A stretch of 64,000 nt of DNA from contig NZ_JAMBOO010000001.1 of NCBI RefSeq assembly GCF_023715895.1, positions 552,556 through 616,555 of the forward strand. The letters are read 5' to 3'. Source of the DNA: Domibacillus indicus (GTDB lineage: Bacteria > Bacillota > Bacilli > Bacillales > Domibacillaceae). This document shows positions 55,940 through 64,000 of the stretch, piece after piece. Numbering within the stretch: the first letter of the stretch is position 1; every line of letters begins with the position of its first letter. The position numbers and the translations under genes were made by a program. The notes below the pieces were generated by a model. The model saw only the letters and a list, made by a program, of their open reading frames with translations. It searched no databases and was not told the origin of the DNA.

Positions 55940-56596
55940 ATGGATACCCTTTTATTCAGTTGTTTTACCGCTACTTATCTTATTCTGTTTATTCTTGCCC
56001 TGCGCTTATTTAAGAAAAGACGCATAGTAAGCGCAGCCCTTCTTCTGCCTGTTATCGCCGGGCTGGTTTATGACAATGGTATTATTGCCGCCGGGCGCCT
56101 CATCGGTGAAGGCGCTGCACTAGAAGCACTGAATGCTGCCCGGTTCTGGCTGCATGCTCTGTTTACTCCTTTGCTCGTTTTGTATGCGTGGATGACGTTG
56201 AAGCAAGCAGGTGTCTCCTGGGGACAGAGAGCCTGGTTTCGCTGGTCAGTCATCGCTTTGACTATAGCGCTTGTGCTGCTTGAATTACTCACAGAAGTGC
56301 GTGGCCTTTCACTCCAGCCAAGGTGGAAATACGGAATATTAAGCTATACAAACGCCGAGCCATCGGGCGGGCCGCCGCTTATGGTCTTAGTCGTTTCCGT
56401 TGTACTGCTGGCTGCTTCCATTGTGATATGGAGAAGGCAAGGGTGGATATGGTTCTTCGTTGGTTCACTTGTAATGATTGTGGGGAGTGCTGTGCCGCTG
56501 CCTGTTAACAGCGGAGCCGTTACGAATTTATTTGAATTGGTGCTAATGTTTTCTTTACTAACGACCGCTGCTTTCCAAAGCCGCTCCAACCATTAA
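55940..56596 (+). CDS. Membrane protein of unknown function
   Basis: A 218-residue protein with about six or seven helices (residues about 4-22, 32-50, 70-88, 100-118, 150-166, 172-190, 196-212). I do not recognise the family. A short loop LTEVRGLSLQPRWKYGIL lies outside the membrane between the fourth and fifth helices. AAAAGGAGAC is well placed before the ATG and a terminator follows the stop, so it is a genuine gene. It is divergent from the PTS-IIC-like gene and gives no contextual clue. Confidence 0.7.
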   Translation: MDTLLFSCFTATYLILFILALRLFKKRRIVSAALLLPVIAGLVYDNGIIAAGRLIGEGAALEALNAARFWLHALFTPLLVLYAWMTLKQAGVSWGQRAWFRWSVIALTIALVLLELLTEVRGLSLQPRWKYGILSYTNAEPSGGPPLMVLVVSVVLLAASIVIWRRQGWIWFFVGSLVMIVGSAVPLPVNSGAVTNLFELVLMFSLLTTAAFQSRSNH

Positions 56597-56601
56597 AAAT
56601 G

Positions 56602-56638
56602 AAAAAAGCTCTGCGGTTTTCATCCCCGCAGAGCTTTT
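56602..56638 (+). terminator. Terminator after the unknown membrane-protein gene
   Basis: AAAAGCTCTGCGG pairs with CCGCAGAGCTTTT around an 8-10 base loop, with A/T flanks. Confidence 0.9.
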
Positions 56639-56688
56639 AACTGTTTTACTTTACCTTTTCATAGCTTTTCATTTTTTTCTGAAAGAAC

Positions 56689-56709
56689 GAAAAAAGCTCA
56701 CCTTTTTTC
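56689..56709 (-). terminator. Weak terminator after the copper-amine-oxidase-N-like gene
   Basis: GAAAAAAG pairs with CTTTTTTC across a 5-base loop on the minus strand. A/T-only pairing makes it marginal. Confidence 0.4.
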
Positions 56710-56742
56710 GGTATTTCTTTATTTTAAGCGTCTACTGGCGAA

Positions 56743-57453
56743 TTAATGCTCATGAGTACCGGGTGAAGCGGGGCCGAACTTCAAGTGTTCAGCGTGCGTT
56801 GTAAAATAATGATGCAGATCGTAATGAGGGTTCGTAAAGCCTTCATGTCCGGTTGGCTGGAATTCAATATCGGAATGCTCTACAGACGGAGAAGGAAGTC
56901 CTCTCATGCCCGCAATATTTGTCCACGTTTTACCCGAAGCAAACTCTTCTTGTGAAAGCATTTGTTCAATAAACACAAGTCTTCCTTCATATACACCATA
57001 AATAGGTCCAGCAGGAAGATCTTGCGGTTTCGCCCAATGCTCACCCATTCCCGGAACAACGGGCGTTACTTGTACCACACCATCCGGCAGATCCAGCACG
57101 TACGCTTTTCTATTTTTATAGGAAACTTGTTCGCCGCCTGTTGCTTCAGCAATATCACGGATCGCCGCAGTCGGCACACCATCATACACCTTAGCTTTTA
57201 GTGTTTTTCCATTAATCGTCACTGTTTTTTTCTTTTTGTCATATTTATACGTTTTTCCGACTAAAGTTGTGTAAGCTGCCACATCAACATATGTGGTTTG
57301 CGTTTGTAGGTCTAAACGGTTAGCTGGTGAATATATATTAACACCATTAATCTCCACCCTTACATTTGGTGTTTCGGCCGATGCCGGAGAGGCTGCAAAT
57401 ATAGCCGCCAGGCAAGTCGCTCCAATAAATGCTTTCATGCTTCTTTTTTTCAC
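56743..57453 (-). CDS. Secreted protein with copper-amine-oxidase-N-like domain and a His-rich C-terminus
   Basis: A 236-residue exported protein. Signal peptide ends near SPASAE. Residues about 30-120 resemble the Cu_amine_oxidN1 domain (INGVNIYS...YDKKKKTVTINGKTLKAKVYDGVPTAAIRDIAEATGGEQVSYKN), a substrate-binding-like fold common in Bacillaceae wall proteins. The last 100 residues hold many histidines (PHYDLHHYFTTHAEH and a terminal HEH), suggesting metal binding, perhaps TTHB210-like; that is tentative. GTG 57453 is preferred since AAGGAG abuts the earlier ATG (57462) but lies nine bases before this GTG. Confidence 0.7.
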   Translation of the reverse strand: MKKRSMKAFIGATCLAAIFAASPASAETPNVRVEINGVNIYSPANRLDLQTQTTYVDVAAYTTLVGKTYKYDKKKKTVTINGKTLKAKVYDGVPTAAIRDIAEATGGEQVSYKNRKAYVLDLPDGVVQVTPVVPGMGEHWAKPQDLPAGPIYGVYEGRLVFIEQMLSQEEFASGKTWTNIAGMRGLPSPSVEHSDIEFQPTGHEGFTNPHYDLHHYFTTHAEHLKFGPASPGTHEH

Positions 57454-57683
57454 GTTCTCCATCTCCTTTTCTTTATTAGAATGTAACCAGGAAAAATGAC
57501 TTACCAAAACATAATACAATGCTGATTATATTACTGTAAAGTAGTTTTTTGAAAATTCAAATAAATATTTGTGGAAATTCATTGACAATAAAAATCATGA
57601 TTTAAATGGTGTATATAGTGAAAATAGCTATTGCTGAATATTATGAAAGCAATGAAGAATACATAGTCTTTATTTTATTTCAT

Positions 57684-57718
57684 AAAAAAAGAGGCCCAGC
57701 TTAGCTGGTACCTCTTAA
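57684..57718 (-). terminator. Terminator of the giant secreted-protein gene
   Basis: AAGAGG with CCTCTT and CCAGCT with AGCTGG inside, followed on the minus strand by T7. Confidence 0.85.
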
Positions 57719-57739
57719 AGTAATTCATTTAGGATTATC

Positions 57740-60700
57740 TTACTTGACCTCAACATGTTTGCTTCCAACGACAAGATAGCCATTCAACATGCCGCGGAAT
57801 TCTGCTTTGGCAGTTCCAGGTTTCCAAGAAAACTCTTCCCGGTTAAACTTGAACTGTCCTTTTTTCGCCTGCTGTTCCAGTCCGTTCGTTCCATTATTAG
57901 CAGAAACGCCGTTTAATTGGGCGCTGCTAAGATCGAACCCGGCTGGATTAAATTCTTTCGGCACTGTTACCTGAACAGTGATCACCCCAGTATTTTGCTT
58001 GATCACACCTGGGTTTACATCGATAGAAGCTGGAATGTATACGACAATCGTTTTTTCAACCGTTGTGGTCCAGCCCGCTTCGTCTGTAACCGTCACGGAT
58101 GCTGTGTAAGTACCCGGCTGGCCTAGTGTGACGTCATCGCCATTTTCATATGTTCGTCCATTAAATGTTAACGTTTCAACAGAGACGCCGGATGTTGTAT
58201 CCTCTGCTTTATAAGCTAAATCCAGCGAAGCGCCAAGCGCATATTCTTCCGATAGATTCATAGAAACGACCGGAGCCGTTTTATCGATTTTCACTTCAAT
58301 TGTGTTCGCTTCCTCTGCATTCCCAGCTTGGTCTACTGTATAGAAAGAAACAGTTGTGATACCTTCTTTACTGATCGAGAAGCTTGTTCCTTCTTTATAA
58401 GCTGATCCAGCGATTGAGTAATACGTTTTGGCTGCACCGCTTGCATGGTCTGTTGCAGTTAAATGAATCGTCGCATCTTCTTTCAGCCATTGATCTGAAG
58501 CATCAGATTGCGTAACAGGGGCTGTTCTATCGACTTTTACTTCAATCGTCTGCACGGCTTCTTTATTGCCCGCTTTGTCTACAGAATAGAAAGAAACCTT
58601 ATTCACTCCTTCTTTCTCTACCGTGAAAGATGTGCCTTCTGTGTACTCAGTACTATTAATAGAATAGAAGGTTTGCGCAATGTCACTCGCTTCATCAGAT
58701 GCTTCGAGTTTCACAGTTACATCTTCCTTGCTCCATGTGTTCACTGCATCTGCTTTTGTCACAGGGGCTGTTCGATCAACCTTCACTTCAATTGTCTGTA
58801 CAGTTTCTTTATTACCCGCTTTGTCCACAGAATAGAAGGAAACCTTGTTGACTCCTTCTTTCTCCACAGTAAAAGATGTGCCTTCTGTGTACTCAGTACC
58901 ATTAATAGAATAGAAGATTTGCGCTACGCCGCTTGCTTCGTCAGACGCTGCTAGTTTCACTGCGACATCTTCCTTGCTCCATGCCTCTGCTGCATCTGCT
59001 TTTGTCACAGGGGCTGTTTGATCAACCTTCACTTCAATCGTTTTTACTTCTTCTTTGTTTCCTGCTTTATCGACAGAGAAGTAAGAAATGCTGTGAACGC
59101 CCTCTTTTTCAACGATAACCGTCGCACCCTCTGTATAATCAGATCCATTAATAGAATAGAACGTTTGTGCAACGCCGCTTGCTTCATCAGTGGCTGCCAG
59201 TTTGACTGCCGCATTTTCTTTGCTCCAGCCTGCTGGCGCTTCCGCTTTTGTCACAGGAGACGTTTGGTCAATCCTCACTTCAATCGTTTGGGCGGTTTCC
59301 TTGTTGCCCACTTTATCAACCGAGTAGAAAGAAACGTTATGCACGCCTTCTCCTTCAATCGTGAAAGACGTACCTGCTTTGTATTCGCTGCCGTCTACTG
59401 AATAGTATGTGCCAGCGACGCCTGTTTCATTGTCTGTTGCAGACAACACCACAGAAGCTTTTTGATTCATCCAGCCCGCTGGTGCTTCTGCTTTTGTAAT
59501 CGGCGCTTCTGTATCCACAATCAACTTCGCCAGTACAACATTTGAGCGGTCGGATTCGCCAAACGAGTTGCTGTAAGAAGTAACAAAATATTCATGATTC
59601 GCATACGACAGATTGGAAACTGTGTAAGATAGGTTATTTACTTTTTCCGCTACCAGTACCGATTCCCCGTCAATAAGCTCGTAAATGTTGTAGCCATTTG
59701 CATACGTAACAAAATCCCAAACAATGCGGGCACTTGTATCGCTTGTTAACGTAAGAGTTGCTTCCGGAGCTTGCATATCTGGATATACAATCTTCTCTGT
59801 AACTTGCTCAGAAGGAACCGATTCGCCGAAGCGTGTACTGTAGGCTGTTACTTCAAAAGAATGCGTATCTTCTGTCAGGTTGTACACTTTATATGACAGC
59901 ACGTTTCCTTTGTAAATCTGTTTTTTCTCACCATTTGTAATTTGATACACGCGGTATTCATTAGCCCAAGGAACAGCTTTCCATGTAAGTGTCATATTAT
60001 TGGCGTTAAAGACAGTGCCGGCTGCTTGCGGCGGCTGTACAACGGGCCATGTTAATGTAAACTTAATGGTGCTTGCTTCCGGTGATTCGTTAAAGCGGCT
60101 GCTATAAGAATAAATCTCGTACGTATAGTCACCTTCAGCCATGTTAATAAGTGACAAAGAAGTACCCGTTACCGTTTTGATCAATTTCTTCTGGCCATCT
60201 TGAACTTGATAAATGTTATATGCTGTTGCATAGGTTGAAGCGGTCCATTTCAAGACAATGTCATTGCCGTTTGCAATCGAATGAGTCGCATTCTCTGGTG
60301 CCTGCATAATTGGATGAGTAACGTTCAAGGAAACTTGACCGGCTTCCGGTGAATCTCCAAAGCGGTCGCTGTAAGAATAAATTTCATACGTGTAGTCGCC
60401 TTCTTTTACGTTTGTGAACGTTGTAGCTGTTCCCGTTATCGTCCTAACAAGCTGCCGCTCGTCGCCCTGCACTTGATACACTTTATACGCTGTTGCGTAA
60501 GTAGCAGCATTCCATTTCAAGACAATGTCATTCCCATTTACAATGCTGCTCGTCACGTTTTCCGGTGCCTGCATCGTATATTCGTTCATTGTTACATCGA
60601 TTTGACTTCCTTCAGTTGATTCTCCAAAGCGCGTGCTGAAGGAATGAACAATATATTGATGCTGACCGAATGTAATTCTCGGAACAACAGCCGTTGGAGA

Positions 60701-63082
60701 AGAAACGGTTGCTTTCAGCACTTTCTCGCCGTTAATTACTTCGTATACTTTATAGCTCGTTGCATAAGAAGCAGCGGTCCAGCTTAACTTCAAATCATTG
60801 CCGTTTTGGAATTGATATTTTACATCCTCTGGCGCCTGCATAACTGGGTGAACTAATTCAACGTTAGCCTCTGATCCTGCCTCTGATTCCCCATGTGTAG
60901 CAGAGTAAGAATGGATAAGATATTGATAATTCCCAGCTGGCAGATTTGAATACGTAGCAGAAGTGCTCGTTACAGTACTCTTCAATACTTTTTGGCCATC
61001 TACTACTTGATAAATTCTATAGCTTGTTGCGTTCGTTGCAGCCGTCCAGCTAAGACGGATATCGTTTCCATTTAAAATAGTAGAGGTTACATTTGTTGGT
61101 GCCTGCATCGTGGCGCCTGCTAACGTAAAGGTTGCTTTTGCCCCTTCTGCCGATTCACCAAAGCGTGTAGAAACTGCATGAACCACGTATGTGTACTCAC
61201 CTGCAGGCATGTTTGAATACGTAGCAGTCGGGCTTGTTACAGTACTCTTCAATGCTTTCTGGCCATTGATCACTTGGTACACTTTATAGCTTGTTGCATA
61301 ATCTGCTGCATCCCATGATAGTGTGAAAGAAGTATTAGACTTGATTGTTTCTTTTAAATTGGCTGGTGCCTGTATAAGCGGATGGACGAGCGAAAGAGAA
61401 AGACTGCTTCCTTCTACAGACTCGCCGAAGCGGCTGGAGTAAGAGTGAATTTCATACTTATAGTCACCCGCCGGCTGATTTCCATATGTTACTGTCGTAC
61501 CAGTAGTTACAGTACTTTTTAACGTTTTCTGTCCCGAAGCACTAATTTGGTATACTTTATAGCCGGTTGCGTATGGAACAGTCTCCCAAGTTAACGCAAT
61601 ATCGTTTCCATTTTTAACGGTGGAGACGAAACTTGCTGGTGCTGGCATAATCACTTGTTCTAATGTAAAGGATACCTTTCCGCCTTCCGCTGATTCTCCG
61701 AAGCGGTCGCTGTAGGCATACACTTCATACGTGTACTCGCCAGCATTCATATTCGTATATGTTATGGCAGTGCCTGTCACTGTGCTTTTTAATACTTTTT
61801 CACCATCGACAATTTGGTACACTTTGTAGCTTGTTGCATTTGCTACACTGCTCCAGCTTAAAGCAATATCGTTGCCGTTTTGAATTTTATAAGCAACATT
61901 TTGGGGCGTCTCAAGAGCAATCCCTTCTACTGTTAACGAAACACGGCTGCCTTCAGCTGATTCACCGAAGCGGTCGCTGTATGAATATACTTCATATACA
62001 TAATCGCCTGCTGGAACTTTTGTATAGGTTACAGCAGTGCCTGTTACCGTGCTTTTTAGCACTTTCTCGCCATCGACAATTTGATACACTTTGTAGCCCG
62101 TTGCGTTTGGAACACTTCCCCAAGTAAGAATCACATCATTTGTATTTTGAATTTTAAAAGTGAAATTCCCCGGCGGCGCCATTGTTACAGAACCGACTGT
62201 TACAGACAGCTTGCTGCTTTCAGCTGACTCGCCAAAGCGTTCACTGTTAGCCCGTATCTCATACGTATAGTCACCTGCAGGGACATTCGTTAGTGTTGCC
62301 GTTGTCGTTGCTGATGTGCTTTTCAACACTGCTTCTCCATCAACAATTTGATAAATCTTGTAGTTTGTTGCATATGAAACAGCATTCCATTTGAATATTA
62401 CATCATTTCCGTTCGCTACTGTGTATGTGAAGCCGGCTGGTGCCGTCATAACAGGATGCACCACTTCTGCCTGTACAGACTCAGACAGCGGCGATTCGCC
62501 ATATAACGAATTGATCGCTGAAACAGCGTACGTTTTGTTTCCTTCAGACGCATTCGTTACGGTATACGTTCTTTCTGTCGTAGACGCAACAAGGGTTTGC
62601 CCGCCATCTTCTGAAGTTTGGTACACATTATACTTTTCTGCATAAGCGGATGCGTCCCAACTTAGAACCACATCATTCCCATTTTTGATCGTTCGGGTCA
62701 AAGAAACCGGCGCTGCCATTTCTGGATATACGACTTCCAGGGTTAACGGGGCTGAAGGACCAGATTCTCCGTCAGCACTTAAGGTGGAGACCACATAACG
62801 ATATGATCCTTCCTCCTTATTATTCAAACTATAACTTGCAGCTGTTGTCTTTCCAAGAAGGATCAGCTGTCCATCCTTAATTTCATACACTTGATATCCT
62901 GTGGCTCCATAAACGGCACTCCATGTTAACTTCACGTCATCCGGTGTTACCATTTGCGCAGCCAGATTGCTCGGCGGCAGCATGCTGCTGTTTGTTTCCG
63001 CAAAGGCGTTCAAAAATGGATAAAATATTTGCAATACCAAAAGCAAAGCTAAAGACAACTTGCTTACTAATCTTTTCTTCAT
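57740..63082 (-). CDS. Giant secreted modular protein with FnIII-like and OmpL47-like repeats
   Basis: A 1780-residue exported protein. Signal peptide at 1-28 (LNAFAET). Thirteen fibronectin-III-like modules of about 88 residues follow (about 33-1187), each with a core like NGNDIALSW..ATSYKVYQ and ending YSxRFGES. Five OmpL47-like modules of about 82 residues (about 1188-1597) repeat DQTAPVTKA...GVHxVSFYSVDKAGNKE. One divergent Ig-like module and a C-terminal beta domain (about 1680-1780) end in KHVEVK. No LPxTG, SLH, LysM or C-terminal membrane anchor is visible. It looks like an adhesin or matrix protein. A c-di-GMP-I riboswitch with terminator precedes it. Confidence 0.85.
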   Translation of the reverse strand: MKKRLVSKLSLALLLVLQIFYPFLNAFAETNSSMLPPSNLAAQMVTPDDVKLTWSAVYGATGYQVYEIKDGQLILLGKTTAASYSLNNKEEGSYRYVVSTLSADGESGPSAPLTLEVVYPEMAAPVSLTRTIKNGNDVVLSWDASAYAEKYNVYQTSEDGGQTLVASTTERTYTVTNASEGNKTYAVSAINSLYGESPLSESVQAEVVHPVMTAPAGFTYTVANGNDVIFKWNAVSYATNYKIYQIVDGEAVLKSTSATTTATLTNVPAGDYTYEIRANSERFGESAESSKLSVTVGSVTMAPPGNFTFKIQNTNDVILTWGSVPNATGYKVYQIVDGEKVLKSTVTGTAVTYTKVPAGDYVYEVYSYSDRFGESAEGSRVSLTVEGIALETPQNVAYKIQNGNDIALSWSSVANATSYKVYQIVDGEKVLKSTVTGTAITYTNMNAGEYTYEVYAYSDRFGESAEGGKVSFTLEQVIMPAPASFVSTVKNGNDIALTWETVPYATGYKVYQISASGQKTLKSTVTTGTTVTYGNQPAGDYKYEIHSYSSRFGESVEGSSLSLSLVHPLIQAPANLKETIKSNTSFTLSWDAADYATSYKVYQVINGQKALKSTVTSPTATYSNMPAGEYTYVVHAVSTRFGESAEGAKATFTLAGATMQAPTNVTSTILNGNDIRLSWTAATNATSYRIYQVVDGQKVLKSTVTSTSATYSNLPAGNYQYLIHSYSATHGESEAGSEANVELVHPVMQAPEDVKYQFQNGNDLKLSWTAASYATSYKVYEVINGEKVLKATVSSPTAVVPRITFGQHQYIVHSFSTRFGESTEGSQIDVTMNEYTMQAPENVTSSIVNGNDIVLKWNAATYATAYKVYQVQGDERQLVRTITGTATTFTNVKEGDYTYEIYSYSDRFGDSPEAGQVSLNVTHPIMQAPENATHSIANGNDIVLKWTASTYATAYNIYQVQDGQKKLIKTVTGTSLSLINMAEGDYTYEIYSYSSRFNESPEASTIKFTLTWPVVQPPQAAGTVFNANNMTLTWKAVPWANEYRVYQITNGEKKQIYKGNVLSYKVYNLTEDTHSFEVTAYSTRFGESVPSEQVTEKIVYPDMQAPEATLTLTSDTSARIVWDFVTYANGYNIYELIDGESVLVAEKVNNLSYTVSNLSYANHEYFVTSYSNSFGESDRSNVVLAKLIVDTEAPITKAEAPAGWMNQKASVVLSATDNETGVAGTYYSVDGSEYKAGTSFTIEGEGVHNVSFYSVDKVGNKETAQTIEVRIDQTSPVTKAEAPAGWSKENAAVKLAATDEASGVAQTFYSINGSDYTEGATVIVEKEGVHSISYFSVDKAGNKEEVKTIEVKVDQTAPVTKADAAEAWSKEDVAVKLAASDEASGVAQIFYSINGTEYTEGTSFTVEKEGVNKVSFYSVDKAGNKETVQTIEVKVDRTAPVTKADAVNTWSKEDVTVKLEASDEASDIAQTFYSINSTEYTEGTSFTVEKEGVNKVSFYSVDKAGNKEAVQTIEVKVDRTAPVTQSDASDQWLKEDATIHLTATDHASGAAKTYYSIAGSAYKEGTSFSISKEGITTVSFYTVDQAGNAEEANTIEVKIDKTAPVVSMNLSEEYALGASLDLAYKAEDTTSGVSVETLTFNGRTYENGDDVTLGQPGTYTASVTVTDEAGWTTTVEKTIVVYIPASIDVNPGVIKQNTGVITVQVTVPKEFNPAGFDLSSAQLNGVSANNGTNGLEQQAKKGQFKFNREEFSWKPGTAKAEFRGMLNGYLVVGSKHVEVK
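58290..59517 (-). repeat. Five OmpL47-like coding repeats
   Basis: Five tandem modules of about 246 bases. Central copies are close even in nucleotide sequence (compare 58500-58750 with 58750-59000), which suggests recent duplication or gene conversion and could cause copy-number variation or assembly trouble. Confidence 0.8.
59520..62980 (-). repeat. Thirteen FnIII-like coding repeats
   Basis: Modules of about 260-270 bases that repeat DNA segments for YKVYQIVDGEKVLKSTV and the RFGES turn. Copies 4, 5, 7 and 8 are especially alike. The terminal modules (first and last two) are more divergent. Confidence 0.8.
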
Positions 63083-63112
63083 ACCATCGTCTCCCTTTCC
63101 TTAAAACCAAAC

Positions 63113-63136
63113 AAAAAAGAACCTTAAACAAGGTTC
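63113..63136 (-). terminator. Riboswitch expression-platform terminator
   Basis: GAACCTT pairs with AAGGTTC across a 4-base loop, followed on the minus strand by T6. It lies between the c-di-GMP aptamer and the giant gene's ribosome-binding site. Confidence 0.85.
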
Positions 63137-63156
63137 ATAGAAAAGGACTATGATCC

Positions 63157-63246
63157 CTTGTGGTAACCGGCTGCCATCTATATGTATCTTCAAATAGTTC
63201 AGGCCCTTGGCTTTGCGTCCTATAGTTTCCTATAGTTTGCCTTTTT
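63157..63246 (-). promoter_or_regulatory. Class-I cyclic-di-GMP (GEMM-I) riboswitch
   Basis: Read on the minus strand: GGCAAA, a CTATAG-GAAA-CTATAG stem-loop with the GNRA tetraloop, GGACGCAAAGCC with the conserved core, GGGCCT, a variable stem, and ATGGCAGCCGGTTACC closing the aptamer. These are the diagnostic conserved pieces of RF01051-type aptamers. The leader continues into an intrinsic terminator and then AAGGGAG and the ATG at 63082. Whether ligand binding turns expression on or off cannot be decided by eye. No second copy of the core was seen in the window. Confidence 0.9.
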
Positions 63247-63271
63247 CACTTGGTAATTTCGATTCAAGACT

Positions 63272-63300
63272 ATTATATCATTACTTATATACCATTTTAA
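63272..63300 (-). promoter_or_regulatory. Candidate promoter upstream of the riboswitch
   Basis: Minus strand TTAAAA (63300-63295), 17 bases, TATAAT (63277-63272). A start near 63265 would begin about 24 bases before the aptamer. Confidence 0.6.
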
Positions 63301-63301
63301 T

Positions 63302-63668
63302 AGGTAATAGGAACTATATAGCACTCTTTGCTTTGGATTATATACTCTTGGTTGTTGCAAACTATATTTCAGTTTTAAAATTAATAGTTTTATCTCCTTC
63401 ACTTACTTTAAATTTTTTAAATGGACACTCTTCACAATAATGTCTTCTCGGAAATCATCCCCCCACTTTTTCTACCTATAAGGCAAAGATATTTCAATAA
63501 AAAGCAAAAGGAAAAAATAGATAATTCAAAATTTACAGATAATATAAAAGAGCAGAAATTTGTCTAAAAAACTAATTTTATTTGTTCTAAAAAATCATCT
63601 TGTTTCCAAGCGACCTAACCAGTTTATGAGTTATTACTTTATTAAACAAATTCCATTTAAACAATAAA
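63302..63668. other. AT-rich intergenic region
   Basis: Strongly AT-rich with no reading frame of coding quality and no RNA fold I recognise. It separates two secreted-protein genes. Confidence 0.5.
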
Positions 63669-63701
63669 TAGCCTGTTCCCTTAATTTCGAGGAACAGGCT
63701 A
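63669..63701 (-). terminator. Terminator after the partial Ig-like gene
   Basis: TAGCCTGTTCC pairs with GGAACAGGCTA around an 11-base loop. It lies about 58 bases after the stop; the following T run is short. Confidence 0.75.
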
Positions 63702-63759
63702 GAGTACATAACTTTTAAAGGAAAAAATTATTTACTTTTCTATCTTTTATCAAAGAACT

Positions 63760-64000
63760 TTATCCAACTATTCTTATATCTACGTACTTTATAATACCAT
63801 TGTTTTCTATTCTGATCTTTGTCGTATAACCTACTGCGGCGTTCAAAGGAATAGTTATTAATCCTTCCGCGCCTACCTGCGCAATCGATGTATTTGTGCT
63901 GCTGTACTTTGTCCCTGTGCTGCTTGCTGTTACATCGCGTGTCCCATTCGCTGTTTCTGCACTCACTGCCAGCTGGTATGTTTCACTCCGCTTCAGCTCT
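63760..64000 (-). CDS. C-terminal part of a Big_2-like Ig-fold secreted protein (5' end outside the window)
   Basis: About 79 residues are visible, entering at the window edge with ELKRSETYQLAVSAETANGTRDVTA and continuing KYSSTNTSIAQVGAEGLITIPLNAAVG to the end VDIRIVG. The pattern of a variable strand, SSTNTSIAQV and a GLIT turn is typical of bacterial Ig-like (Big_2) modules at the end of surface proteins. The size and other domains of the protein lie beyond 64000. It shares strand and secretion theme with the giant gene but has its own terminator. Confidence 0.65.
   Translation of the reverse strand, partial: ELKRSETYQLAVSAETANGTRDVTASSTGTKYSSTNTSIAQVGAEGLITIPLNAAVGYTTKIRIENNGIIKYVDIRIVG

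Overview
The window reads as a chromosomal segment of a motile, endospore-forming member of the Bacillaceae. It carries germinant-receptor genes, a spoVA cluster, flagellar genes, HPr kinase and a B. subtilis-type proline operon, and its gene order follows the B. subtilis hprK-uvrBA-csbA-minJ-ftsEX-cccB-prfB-secA-hpf-fliTSD-flaG neighbourhood. I found no rRNA, tRNA, CRISPR array, prophage or intact insertion sequence. Coding density is high except near both ends. The exact genus is not decidable by eye.

Layout. 1-3.5 kb: 3'-truncated hisZ with a candidate operator, a DUF4003 gene, and a broken beta-helix pseudogene. 3.5-7.4 kb: hprK-lgt-yvoD-ppaX-yvoF operon (minus strand). 7.5-15 kb: a cell-wall amidase, yvlD/yvlB, uvrB-uvrA and csbA. 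15-22.5 kb: an HD hydrolase, a YhfH mini-protein, minJ, a sulfur-amino-acid PLP enzyme, a thioredoxin-like protein, YjcZ, then ftsE-ftsX followed by a coiled-coil M23 endopeptidase. 22.6-30.5 kb: sporulation block with a gerA-type A-B-C receptor operon, cccB, and a compact spoVAC-spoVAD-DUF1657-DUF421 cluster; both spore operons are preceded by sequences resembling sigma-G promoters. 30.5-39.3 kb: prfB (programmed frameshift), secA, a SEC-C protein, hpf and flaG-fliD-fliS-fliT with a sigma-D-like promoter. 39.3-44.6 kb: a MarR/dioxygenase pair, tspO, and recQ overlapping a PD-(D/E)XK nuclease with a Cas4/AddB-like cysteine pattern. 44.8-50.2 kb: putB-putC-putP-putR proline catabolism. 50.2-56.6 kb: a tyrosine phosphatase, a solute-binding lipoprotein coupled to homocysteine methyltransferase, an SLH protein, a histidine phosphatase, a PTS-IIC-like permease and an unknown membrane protein. 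56.7-64 kb: secreted-protein region, dominated by a 1780-residue modular protein.

The most striking observation is upstream of that giant gene. The minus-strand leader at 63246-63157 has the conserved core of a class-I cyclic-di-GMP (GEMM) riboswitch: a GAAA tetraloop on a CTATAG stem, the GGACGCAAAGCC core, and a closing segment ending GGTTACC. An intrinsic terminator (63136-63113) follows, then the start codon. The gene encodes a signal peptide, 13 fibronectin-III-like modules and 5 OmpL47-like modules, with no recognised wall anchor. The simplest reading is a c-di-GMP-switched secreted adhesin or matrix protein, next to another secreted Ig-like protein that runs off the window edge.
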